A DNA stretch of 34,288 nt from an uncultured Collinsella sp. (GTDB taxonomy: Bacteria; Actinomycetota; Coriobacteriia; Coriobacteriales; Coriobacteriaceae). Shown piece after piece: positions 1 to 8,005 of the stretch (its first letter is position 1; every line of letters begins with the position of its first letter). The stretch lies in contig CAUEPS010000019.1 of assembly GCA_959019775.1 (NCBI GenBank), positions 1-34,288 of the forward strand, in the 5' to 3' direction. Made by a program: the position numbers and the translations under genes. The notes beneath the pieces were generated by a model, which ran no database searches, was not told the DNA's origin, and saw only the letters and a list, made by a program, of their open reading frames with translations.

Positions 1-2
1 CC

Positions 3-65
3 ACCCACGTAGGCGTCGACGCCATCGCCATCAGCTACTGCCCCCGCTACCAGCCCATCCACTAG
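3..65 (+). CDS. 3' end of an unidentified gene (partial)
   Basis: An open frame enters from the left edge and ends at TAG 63-65, encoding a 20-residue tail that ends in CPRYQPIH. Codon choice (GTC, GAC, GCC, ATC) matches the coding style of the neighbours, so it is probably the C-terminus of a real plus-strand gene. I do not recognise the family from so short a tail. It converges on the LOG-family gene, with two palindromic repeats between them. Confidence 0.45.
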   Translation, partial: THVGVDAIAISYCPRYQPIH

Positions 66-80
66 GGGCACCTTTACCAC

Positions 81-143
81 TTGCGGTGGAATAGGGACTG
101 TTTTTGGCTCATCAGCCGCAAATCAATCCCTATTCCACCGCAA
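81..143. repeat. Family I palindromic intergenic repeat, copy 1
   Basis: Perfect 17-bp inverted arms, TTGCGGTGGAATAGGGA at 81-97 and its complement at 127-143, flank a 29-nt loop. The same outer motif (TTGCGGTG then a purine-rich ATAG block) forms the arms of the palindrome at 5687-5753, so this is a dispersed repeat family. It lies between convergent genes and could also act as a transcription stop, but there is no clean T-run. Confidence 0.7.
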
Positions 144-160
144 CTTAGAAGCAGTTCATT

Positions 161-220
161 TGGGACGGGGCTAAAAAGAGTGGTATGCAACGTTACGCAC
201 CGGTCTTTTTAGCCCGTCCC
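161..220. repeat. Family II palindromic intergenic repeat, copy 1 (divergent)
   Basis: The arm TGGGACGGGGCTAAAAAGA at 161-179 is complementary to TCTTTTTAGCCCGTCCCA near 203-220 except for one bulged G. The GGGACGGGG core followed by an A-run is shared with the palindromes at 7962-7998 and 10871-10989. The T-run next to the right arm would also suit a terminator for the gene entering from the left. Confidence 0.6.
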
Positions 221-232
221 ATTTTGCCTACC

Positions 233-991
233 CTACATCAACCCGCTTAGGGCAATGTCGACGGCCTCGTTGAGGTCGTCGGTGATGTGGACGAGGTCTG
301 GATCGAGCGGGCTGATCATGCCGGCATCCATCACCGGGCCGTTGGGCCAGTCGAACAGGCCCTGCCAGTACTCGCTGCCTACCAGCACGAGCGGCATGCG
401 CTTGACCTTGTGCGTCTGCACCAGCGTGAGCACCTCGAACATCTCGTCGAGCGTACCAAAACCTCCGGGAAACACGATGGCGCCCGAGCTGTATTTGACG
501 AACATGGTCTTGCGCACAAAGAAGTAGCGGAAGTCCATGCCGAGGTTCACGTATTTGTTGAGCCCATGCTCGTGTGGCAATTCAATGCCCAGGCCAACTG
601 ACTTGCCGTTGACACTCGCCGCTCCTCTGTTAGCCGCTTCCATGATGCCGGGGCCGCCACCGGTGATGACCGCCACGCCACGTTGCGCAATCTTGCGCCC
701 GACGGTACGCGCCGCCTTGTAGAGCGGATCGGTCTTGGGCGTGCGGGCGCTGCCGAAGATGGTCACCGCGGGCCCGAGCTCGGCAAGCGCGCCAAAGCCG
801 TCGACAAACTCTGCCTGAATGCGCAGCACACGCCACGGATCAGCATGCAGCCAGTCGGTCGACTCCTCGGGCGCCAGCAGGTTGGCGTACGTATTGTCCT
901 TAGGAATCATGGGGCCGCGCATGACCACGGGGCCGCGGCGGTACGTCTCGTCGTAGGCCGGCTCGCCCTCAACATTCTCGTTCTTAATCAT
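233..991 (-). CDS. LOG-family (TIGR00730-type) nucleotide 5'-monophosphate phosphoribohydrolase-like protein
   Basis: This 252-residue Rossmann-fold protein carries both LOG-family signatures: GGGPGIMEA at about 111-119 and PGGFGT at about 175-180, the latter followed by LDE. Family members cleave nucleoside 5'-monophosphates to a free base plus ribose 5-phosphate; they were first described for cytokinin nucleotides and are often mis-annotated as lysine decarboxylases. The substrate here cannot be told from sequence. The frame is open for another 68 codons upstream, but that part is low-complexity Arg/Ser-rich. ATG 991 has an AGGGG about 5 nt upstream and starts the conserved region, so I chose it. 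It lies 211 bp downstream of tgt on the same strand. It is probably cytosolic. Confidence 0.85.
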   Translation of the reverse strand: MIKNENVEGEPAYDETYRRGPVVMRGPMIPKDNTYANLLAPEESTDWLHADPWRVLRIQAEFVDGFGALAELGPAVTIFGSARTPKTDPLYKAARTVGRKIAQRGVAVITGGGPGIMEAANRGAASVNGKSVGLGIELPHEHGLNKYVNLGMDFRYFFVRKTMFVKYSSGAIVFPGGFGTLDEMFEVLTLVQTHKVKRMPLVLVGSEYWQGLFDWPNGPVMDAGMISPLDPDLVHITDDLNEAVDIALSGLM

Positions 992-1202
992 GGGTACCCC
1001 TATCGAGAAAAAGAAAACGGGCGGGGTCGACGCCATGCGCCAAACACCCGTCCGAACATCAACTATTCGGTATGGTACCCACGATGCATCAAGTGCTTGC
1101 AAGCTATCGGTCAGCGGTCGCGCAGACGGTCTTAGCGAACGCGATGACCGGCCGGCGCTCGCCCCTGCCGTTGCCCGCGCTCTGCAAGCGCCCACGCCGC
1201 TC

Positions 1203-2342
<1,140 letters not shown>

Positions 2343-2379
2343 AAACTGGAACTCCTTGGTTGCGGTTCATACGCAGACC

Positions 2380-2385
2380 ATTATA
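2380..2385 (-). promoter_or_regulatory. Candidate promoter -10 box of tgt
   Basis: On the minus strand a perfect TATAAT reads at this position, 38 nt before the tgt ATG and upstream of its AAGGAG ribosome-binding site. No convincing -35 hexamer is seen at 16-18 nt. The placement fits a short leader of about 30 nt. Confidence 0.5.
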
Positions 2386-2443
2386 CGGGCAACCCGCAAG
2401 AAGCACCGACTCGACAGAAACTGGCGCAAAGGAGTCATAGTCA

Positions 2444-2597
2444 TTGGGGACGTTCTTAAACGACTAGCCGTCGGGGACAGTCTTCAGCGCCATCTTGCAA
2501 AGGAATGTCCCAATCTGCCGGCACTCAGGGACTGTCCCCAGGTGCCGGCAAGAGTGTCCCTTGTGACTAGTCATTTAAGAACGTCCCCAACGACTAC
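2444..2597. repeat. Family III palindromic intergenic repeat, copy A
   Basis: The arm TTGGGGACGTTCTTAAACG (2444 onward, extending into ACTAG) is matched by its complement ending at 2590 (ACTAGTCATTTAAGAACG...), about 24 bp with one mismatch. Nested inside is a second inverted pair, GGGGACAGTC (2473-2482) and GACTGTCCCC (2530-2539). The same outer arms occur at 5779-5895. In both places the palindrome is followed within about 25 nt by the structured element, so the two form one composite unit. Confidence 0.7.
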
Positions 2598-2606
2598 ATC
2601 AATAAA

Positions 2607-2778
2607 GGCAACGCCGATGCTCTGGCAACGTCAGCGAGCGGTCGCCAGAGCGAACAAGTTGGCATGAAAAGAGGGCGGCATAGACCTTCTGGTCATGCCG
2701 CCCTCTTTGAATGACAAATTGTCGCTCTGGTGACCGCGCAGCGTCGGCCCGTTACGGCGTTTGGCAAAACCGCGTAAC
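2607..2778. ncRNA. Structured intergenic element, copy A (candidate RNA or 3'-UTR element)
   Basis: This is homologous to 5918-6086. A long helix pairs 2638-2653 with 2722-2737 (16 bp, one G-U). Inside it, 2668-2681 pairs with 2695-2708 (14 bp), then one bulged base, then GACC-TTCT-GGTC. A terminal hairpin, GTTACG...CGTAAC, covers 2751-2778. The helix bases differ completely from copy B while pairing is kept. Read on the minus strand, it begins 2 nt after the stop of the dehydrogenase gene, and its central hairpin is followed by TTTT, so it may terminate that transcript. Strand and function are not settled. I do not recognise a named RNA family. Confidence 0.5.
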
Positions 2779-2780
2779 CC

Positions 2781-3581
2781 CTAAGGCCGCTGGCCCATGC
2801 CACCCTCGAGGGTGACGGTCTCGCCGTTCATATACTTAAAGTCGGGGCCGCAAAGCTGAACGACCACGCGGCCGATTTCCTTCTCGACGTCGCCGTAGTG
2901 GCCCGCCGGCGGCATGTGAACGTTGGCCTTGAACGCCTCGGGATAGGCGTCCTGGAAGTTCTCGAGCGCAGCAGTCCAGGCAAGCGGGCACACGATGTTG
3001 ACGTTGATGCCGTCCTTGCCCCACTCGTTGGCGGCAACGCGAGTCAAGCCGCGGATGCCCTCCTTGGCGGCAGCATAGCTGCACTGGCCATAGTTGCCAA
3101 ACAGACCGGCGCCCGAAGCAAAGTTGACCACGGAACCCTTGGTCTCCTTCAGGTGCGGATAGGCCTTCTGCATGTACAGGTAGGTGGCATACAGGCCAGA
3201 GTAAATGGCCAGATTAAACTGGTCCATAGTGTGGTCGGCGATGGTCACACCCGAGGCGCTGGCCTGGGCGTTGTTGACGACGGCGTCGATGCGGCCGAAC
3301 TCCTCAATCGCCTTGTCGATAACGTTCTGCACGACGGCCTCGTTGTCCTGACCAGCCGAGACATCGGCCTGAACAGGCAGAACTTTGACGCCGTACTCAG
3401 CCTCGAGAGACTCCTTGGCAGCCTCGAGTTTAGCAACGTTACGACCGGTGATGACGAGGTTCGCGCCCTCCTTGGCAAAAGCGATATCGATACCGTAGCC
3501 GATGGAGCCAGCAGAGCCGTCCTTAAGCGTGGCCTTGCCGCCGCCGGTGACGATCACGGTCTTACCAGTGAAAAGTCCCAT
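2781..3581 (-). CDS. Short-chain dehydrogenase, probable bile-acid 12alpha-hydroxysteroid dehydrogenase
   Basis: This is a 266-residue classical SDR. The cofactor motif is the long variant TGGGKATLKDGSAGSIGYG (12-30), followed by NNAQ (103-106). The catalytic Ser is at about 156 (FASGAG), with Tyr169 and Lys173 in YAAAK. The variant glycine loop, NNAQASASG, the YSGLYA segment and the C-terminal TLEGGMGQRP match, from memory, the 12alpha-HSDHs of Clostridium scindens-type gut bacteria, which oxidise the 12-hydroxyl of cholate and deoxycholate with NAD(P). Substrate assignment is inference. The frame extends 32 codons upstream, but AAAGGA lies 7 nt before ATG 3581, where the SDR fold starts. 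It is monocistronic, and the structured element follows its stop codon. Confidence 0.8.
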   Translation of the reverse strand: MGLFTGKTVIVTGGGKATLKDGSAGSIGYGIDIAFAKEGANLVITGRNVAKLEAAKESLEAEYGVKVLPVQADVSAGQDNEAVVQNVIDKAIEEFGRIDAVVNNAQASASGVTIADHTMDQFNLAIYSGLYATYLYMQKAYPHLKETKGSVVNFASGAGLFGNYGQCSYAAAKEGIRGLTRVAANEWGKDGINVNIVCPLAWTAALENFQDAYPEAFKANVHMPPAGHYGDVEKEIGRVVVQLCGPDFKYMNGETVTLEGGMGQRP

Positions 3582-3632
3582 ACGAAGTCCTTTCAAAATC
3601 GCGACGGGCACGCCCGCCGACTGCGCGCATCC

Positions 3633-3662
3633 AAAATAAACGCGCCAAAAGCTGAAATGCAA
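3633..3662 (-). promoter_or_regulatory. Candidate promoter of the dehydrogenase gene
   Basis: On the minus strand, TTGCAT (3657-3662) and TATTTT (3633-3638) are separated by 18 nt, 51 nt upstream of the chosen ATG. A perfect TTGACA also occurs further upstream (around 3728-3733) without a good -10 partner. Confidence 0.35.
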
Positions 3663-3838
3663 CTTTAGCTTCTTCAAGTGAAAAGAAAAGGCCTCGGCAG
3701 GCGAACGGCATAACGTCTTTCGGCGAAGGGATTGTCAAGTACAAACTGGATAAAGCGGCCGAATTTTTGCTATCGACGCGAGCCATCGAACACGTTTTGA
3801 AACTTTGCTGCGGCGCGCGGGATGTCGGCGCGAGACTT

Positions 3839-3844
3839 TATCAT
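3839..3844 (+). promoter_or_regulatory. Candidate -10 box of the coiled-coil gene
   Basis: TATCAT lies 33 nt before the chosen start codon of the coiled-coil protein. No good -35 hexamer is evident. Confidence 0.3.
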
Positions 3845-3877
3845 AGGGTGACAAACAACGATGAGGAGCACATGCCT

Positions 3878-5659
3878 ATGACAGACGAGCTGGACCCCCA
3901 GACTCAACAGCATATTGATGATTCCGCAGACACCATTGACGACTGCGATACTTCTACCAGCAGCGATGGCGGCATTGATGCCGCTGTCGGGGAGGCTCCT
4001 GCCGCCGCAGACGAGGCCGCAGACGCAAATGTCGCCGCAGGGCAAGACAAAGAAGAGCAGCTAGAGCAGCCGGACCCGAGCGACACTGAGCCCAAGGCCG
4101 AGAACGCTCCGCAAGTAGCGGGCCCCATCGAGGTGTCTTCGGAAGAAGAGCTCGACGCCGTCATGGACTCCATGATGGATGCCGTCAAAGCGATGAAGGA
4201 CGCTGTCGCCGATGCCGATGTCGACGCCGAGGAGGAGGAAGCCGCCGAGGCTGCCTCGACGTTTGTGCCCGGCGAGACCCCGGTTGCCGACCAGGGCAGC
4301 ACCATGCCCTCGTTCCTGCAACTCGAGCACCCCACGATCGGCGCCGATGCGGTCGACCCGCACGCAGCGGGCTTTTCCGTGATCGAAGGCGGCACCGGCA
4401 ATATCGCCGCGCCGCAGACTGCCGACACGAATGCCGCCGAGGCCGCGCACCCGACCACCCCGCATGCTCCCGCCACGAGCCTCGACCTGGGGAGCGCCGT
4501 CTCGAACACCGCTAACGCCGTGGGCACTTTTATCGCCCAGGGCGCGTCGGCCATGCGCGAGATGAACGCCGCCAAGAAGGCACTCGCCGATGCCCGCGCC
4601 CATTTAGCCGAGCTTGAGCAGCGCATCGCCGACCAGGCAGAGGAGCTCGAGACGCGCCGGGATATCGCAGGCCGCTACGATCAGATCATCGCCGACCAGC
4701 GCCAGGCAATCGCCACGGCACAGAAGACCGCTGCGGCAGCTGAAATTAACCGTGATGCCCATGCCGCCAAAGCGACGGAGCTCAAGGGCCAACTCGAGCA
4801 AATGAAGGCAGAGGACGATGCGACCGAGCTCCGCCTGAAGGCTGCACTCGACGCCGTGGAAGCCCGCGAGGCGAGCTCGCGCGAGACCGGCAACCGCCTC
4901 GTTCGTCGCCTTGAGGATTCCAAGCGCATCCGCGACAAAGTGAAGGCCGAGCGCGATGCCGGTATCGCCGCCGCACGACAAACTGCCGATGCTACGCGCG
5001 CACAGCTCGAGACCTTGCGTCGCGAGTATGCCGAGCTGCAGCGCAACCCTTCGGCAAATCCCGCCAATTACACCGTGCGCACCAGCGAGTTGTCTATGCA
5101 AATCTCCGACGCTGCCGACGCCCTCCGCAAGGCCGAGGAAGATATTCCGCGCGTGACCGCCGATCTTGAGCATTCACTCGCCGCCGCCGAGCAGGCCGTC
5201 GAGCAGGCACAGGCCCCCATCGCCGACGCTAAACGCGCGCACCAGGCCGTAACGGCTGAGGCAGATGCCGCGCGCGACGAGTTGCAGTCCGCAAAAACTG
5301 CCGCCGCGACGCGCCAGCGCGAGCTGCGCGAAAAGATCGCCACACAGGACAAGGCACGCCGCGAGCAAGAGCAGGCCATCGCAAACGCCCGGGCAGATGC
5401 CGCGCATGCGCAGTCGATTATCGAGCAGGCGACCGAGGTGCACGACCATCCCGAGATCACCGAATCGCTCGCCGGGTCCTTGGCACGCGACAAGGCCGAG
5501 CATACCGAGACCGAGCGCGAAGTTGCCCAACTCGAAGCCGCCGAAGACGACGTGCGCAAGCGAACCCGCGACTCACGCATCAAATTCACCGGAGCCATCG
5601 CCTGCATCATCGCCGCAATCCTGGCGATCATCGCAATCTGGCTGTTCATGAGCAAGTAA
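3878..5659 (+). CDS. Tail-anchored coiled-coil protein of unknown function
   Basis: The protein has 593 residues in three parts. Residues 1 to about 230 are acidic and Ala/Asp/Glu-rich, probably disordered. From about 235 to 565 runs a long Ala/Glu/Arg/Lys heptad-rich stretch that should form coiled coil, with internally repetitive ADA/AEA blocks. The last residues hold one hydrophobic helix (ACIIAAILAIIAIWLF) ending two residues before the stop, so it should be tail-anchored with the bulk in the cytoplasm. No signal peptide or catalytic motif is seen. GAGGAG lies 9 nt before ATG 3878; ATG 3872 would leave only 3 nt, and the longer open frame upstream lacks a site. The architecture recalls SMC-like or structural scaffold proteins, but I do not recognise the family. 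Confidence 0.8.
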   Translation: MTDELDPQTQQHIDDSADTIDDCDTSTSSDGGIDAAVGEAPAAADEAADANVAAGQDKEEQLEQPDPSDTEPKAENAPQVAGPIEVSSEEELDAVMDSMMDAVKAMKDAVADADVDAEEEEAAEAASTFVPGETPVADQGSTMPSFLQLEHPTIGADAVDPHAAGFSVIEGGTGNIAAPQTADTNAAEAAHPTTPHAPATSLDLGSAVSNTANAVGTFIAQGASAMREMNAAKKALADARAHLAELEQRIADQAEELETRRDIAGRYDQIIADQRQAIATAQKTAAAAEINRDAHAAKATELKGQLEQMKAEDDATELRLKAALDAVEAREASSRETGNRLVRRLEDSKRIRDKVKAERDAGIAAARQTADATRAQLETLRREYAELQRNPSANPANYTVRTSELSMQISDAADALRKAEEDIPRVTADLEHSLAAAEQAVEQAQAPIADAKRAHQAVTAEADAARDELQSAKTAAATRQRELREKIATQDKARREQEQAIANARADAAHAQSIIEQATEVHDHPEITESLAGSLARDKAEHTETEREVAQLEAAEDDVRKRTRDSRIKFTGAIACIIAAILAIIAIWLFMSK

Positions 5660-5686
5660 GCCGGTTGCCAAAAAACGCCCCAACGC

Positions 5687-5753
5687 AGTTGCGGTGAGAT
5701 AGTTCCTATTTAGCCTTCAAAAAGGCCAATTCAAGAACTATCTCACCGCAACT
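5687..5753. repeat. Family I palindromic intergenic repeat, copy 2
   Basis: Perfect 19-bp arms, AGTTGCGGTGAGATAGTTC at 5687-5705 and the complement at 5735-5753, surround a loop that contains a second short inverted pair. It shares the TTGCGGTG...ATAG arm motif with 81-143. It follows the coiled-coil gene by 27 nt and could stop its transcript. Confidence 0.7.
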
Positions 5754-5778
5754 TATCTAGATTGATGCAAGGTAGTCG

Positions 5779-5895
5779 TTGGGGACGTTCTTAAACGACT
5801 AGTCGAACAAGAACGTCCCCAACGACTAGTCAAGTGCCAAGCGCCGCAAGAGTGTCCCCTTTGACTAGTCATTTAAGAACGTCCCCAATGACTAC
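5779..5895. repeat. Family III palindromic intergenic repeat, copy B
   Basis: The arm TTGGGGACGTTCTTAAACG (5779 onward) pairs with its complement ending at 5888, as in copy A. A third partial arm, GAACGTCCCCAACGACTAG, sits at 5811-5829, so the repeat seems to have a nested duplication. The flanking TGACTA/GACTAC ends match copy A. Confidence 0.7.
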
Positions 5896-5917
5896 CACCA
5901 AGTGCCAAGTGAACCAC

Positions 5918-6086
5918 GGCAACGCCAATGTTTTGGCGAAGTCAGCGAAAACGCCCCTAAGCGAGCAAGGTGACGTGAAAGAGGAGGGCATTGACCTTCT
6001 GGTCATGCCCGACGATTGAACGTCAGATTGCCGCTTAGGGGCGTTTGCAGCGTCGAGCCGTTACGCGGTTCGCAGAACCGCGTAAC
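5918..6086. ncRNA. Structured intergenic element, copy B (candidate RNA or 3'-UTR element)
   Basis: This is the second copy of the 2607-2778 element. The long helix pairs 5949-5963 with 6032-6046 (15 bp, AACGCCCCTAAGCG type). The inner hairpin pairs 5986-5991 with 6005-6010, then a one-base bulge and the invariant GACC-TTCT-GGTC. The terminal hairpin is a perfect 11-bp stem, 6060-6070 with 6076-6086. Invariant single-stranded blocks include GTCAGCGA and GCAGCGTCG. Its end overlaps the first base of the queA stop codon (as read on plus), mirroring copy A's position after the dehydrogenase stop. Confidence 0.5.
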
Positions 6087-7303
6087 TAACAAATGAGCAT
6101 TGCGTCACCAAAGCTGAAGAAGCGGTAGCTCTCCTCGATGGCGGCAGCGTAGGCATCCATAATCTGGTCGCGGGTGGCAAGCGCACTCACGAGCATCATG
6201 AGCGTGGAGCGCGGCACGTGGAAGTTCGTAATCAGCGCGTCGACCACGTGATAGGTCGAGCCGGGCATGAGGTAGAGCTGCGTCGTAGCGTTCTCGCGCA
6301 CCACGATGTCGCCGCGGCCGAGCGTATCGGCCCCGTCCTCGCGGCCCTCAAAATAGCGCGCCGTCACAGCCGGATCGGACACCGGCGCCCCCGCATCAAA
6401 GGCGCTCTCGAGCGAGCGCACCGCCGTGGTACCGACAGCGATCACACGATGGCCCTCGGCCTTCGCCTTATGCACGGCGTCGACAACTTCTTGCGACACG
6501 TGGTAGCGCTCAGTGTGCATCACGTGCTGCGTGGGATCGTCCTCCTCCACCAGACGGAAGGTATCGATGCCCACCTCGAGCTCGACGGCGGCAAATTTCG
6601 CACCCTTGGCCTCGATAGCGGCCATAAGCTCGGGCGTAAAGTGCAGACCCGCCGTGGGAGCGGCAGCCGAGTGCTCCTCCTTCATGGCGTAGACGGTCTG
6701 GTACTTCTCGGGATCGCCCTCGTAATCGGTAATGTAGGGCGGCAGCGGCACGTGGCCGGCAGCATGGATGGCCTCGTCGAGCGTGCGCGGGTCGCCGGTG
6801 GCATTGCAACCGGCCGGCTCAAAGCGCACCAGGCGGCCGCCGCGGCTATCGGTGACAAAGTCGATGACCTCGGCCGTCAGCACCACGGGAGCCCCCTCGG
6901 GCGCATGGGCGCCACCGGCGCGATACTCAATCTGAGCGCCGGGCTTCAGGCGCTTGCCCGGCTTGACCAGGCACTCCCAAACGTGACCCAGCGGGTCAAC
7001 GTCCTCACGGCGCTTGAGCAGCAGGGTCTCGACCACGCCGCCCGAGCCGGCCTTGCGACCTATCAGGCGGGCCGGCATCACGCGCGTCTTGTTGATGACG
7101 AGCACGTCGCCCGGCTCGATATAGTCGATGATGTCGCGGAAGATGCGGTGCTCAACGGTACCGCCGTGCTCCAACGGCGTTCCCGCCTGGGAGCCCTTGC
7201 GATCCACCACCAGCAGGCGGCAGGAGTCGCGCGGCTCGGCAGGAGCCTGGGCAATCAGTTCCTCAGGAAGGTTATAGTCAAAATCATCGGTACGCATAGA
7301 CAC
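6086..7303 (-). CDS. queA: S-adenosylmethionine:tRNA ribosyltransferase-isomerase
   Basis: QueA transfers and isomerises the ribose of SAM onto preQ1-modified tRNA, giving epoxyqueuosine-tRNA. The 405-residue protein spans the whole family: an N-terminal DYNLPEELIAQAP block, VINKTRVMPARL, KPGKRLKPG, then the conserved APTAGLHFT and a C-terminal TNFHVPRSTLMMLVSA. It is longer than the usual 340-350 because of insertions near 105-190, a common actinobacterial feature as far as I recall. The start is GTG 7303: an AAGGAG lies 8 nt upstream, whereas the in-frame ATG at 7297 would leave 14 nt. It follows queH by 64 bp on the same strand and is probably co-transcribed with it. Confidence 0.96.
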   Translation of the reverse strand: MSMRTDDFDYNLPEELIAQAPAEPRDSCRLLVVDRKGSQAGTPLEHGGTVEHRIFRDIIDYIEPGDVLVINKTRVMPARLIGRKAGSGGVVETLLLKRREDVDPLGHVWECLVKPGKRLKPGAQIEYRAGGAHAPEGAPVVLTAEVIDFVTDSRGGRLVRFEPAGCNATGDPRTLDEAIHAAGHVPLPPYITDYEGDPEKYQTVYAMKEEHSAAAPTAGLHFTPELMAAIEAKGAKFAAVELEVGIDTFRLVEEDDPTQHVMHTERYHVSQEVVDAVHKAKAEGHRVIAVGTTAVRSLESAFDAGAPVSDPAVTARYFEGREDGADTLGRGDIVVRENATTQLYLMPGSTYHVVDALITNFHVPRSTLMMLVSALATRDQIMDAYAAAIEESYRFFSFGDAMLIC

Positions 7304-7367
7304 GTCGGATACTCCTTATATAGCTAAAGTCCGCTCTACATCCTAGCAGGCTGACGTCCCAAATGAA

Positions 7368-7943
7368 CTACTTTTTGGCAGCCTTGCGCTCGTCGCGAAT
7401 GCGGGCGCGGTCCATGGCTGCTTCGACGGCCGAGAAACGGCAGCCGCAGTAATTCTGCCGATACATGCCCAGCTCGCGCGAACGACGCGTGGCCTCGGGA
7501 TAATACGGGCGAAAATCGCGAATGACCGGGGTGAGCCCATGTACCGCTGCCAAGCGCTCCAGCACATCATTGCAGGTCTCGAACAGCTGATACGGCGAGA
7601 CGGCGAGCGTCGTGCCCACATATTCAAACCCGTGCTCCTGGGCCACACGGCATGCCTCGGCCAGACGCAGGGCATAGCACGCACGACAGCGGCGGGATCG
7701 ATCGGCGCCCAACGGGGCCACACCGGCCTCCCAGCGCTCACGGTCCTCCCCCGCCTCGATAAGCTCGATGTCGCCATCGGCACACCACCGGCGCAGCTCG
7801 TCCAAGCGCCGCTGCCATTCATCGTGCGGTTGAATATTGGGGTTGGTCCAGCAAATCGTGGGCTCAAACCCCTCCTCGCGCAGCAGACGAACCGGCTCAA
7901 GCGAGCACGGCGCACAGCAGGCGTGCAACAACAACGGCCTCAT
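7368..7943 (-). CDS. queH: Epoxyqueuosine reductase, QueH type
   Basis: QueH (COG1636/DUF208) is the metal-cluster enzyme that reduces epoxyqueuosine to queuosine in tRNA and replaces the cobalamin-dependent QueG in many bacteria. The 191-residue protein shows the family cysteines: HACCAPCS at 7-14, RCRACY at 85-90 and YCGCRFS at 165-171. Frame-compatible starts exist at GTG 7961 and ATG 7949, but GAGGAG sits directly before ATG 7949 and 6 nt before ATG 7943, so 7943 is preferred. The neighbour queA makes its substrate. The choice of QueH means this step does not depend on the cobalamin operon further along. Confidence 0.93.
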   Translation of the reverse strand: MRPLLLHACCAPCSLEPVRLLREEGFEPTICWTNPNIQPHDEWQRRLDELRRWCADGDIELIEAGEDRERWEAGVAPLGADRSRRCRACYALRLAEACRVAQEHGFEYVGTTLAVSPYQLFETCNDVLERLAAVHGLTPVIRDFRPYYPEATRRSRELGMYRQNYCGCRFSAVEAAMDRARIRDERKAAKK

Positions 7944-7961
7944 GGACATCTCCTCTCCCAC

Positions 7962-7998
7962 AATGATTTTTTAATCCCCGTCCCAAAAAAATCATCCC
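7962..7998. repeat. Family II palindromic repeat, copy 2 (partial)
   Basis: The 23-nt block AATGATTTTTTAATCCCCGTCCCA core is nearly identical to one arm of the palindrome at 10937-10978. Here the second arm is decayed; only TGATTTTT and AAAAATCA still pair around it. It lies between queH and the DUF3267 gene. Confidence 0.55.
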
Positions 7999-8005
7999 AA
8001 AAAGA

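Noticed and set aside
5834..6019. A 61-codon frame inside the structured element
   Set aside because: It runs through the palindrome and hairpins, has no ribosome-binding site, and is not preserved in the sister copy at 2607-2778.
6218..7327. A 369-codon plus-strand open frame across queA
   Set aside because: Antisense shadow of queA, without a ribosome-binding site or recognisable domain.
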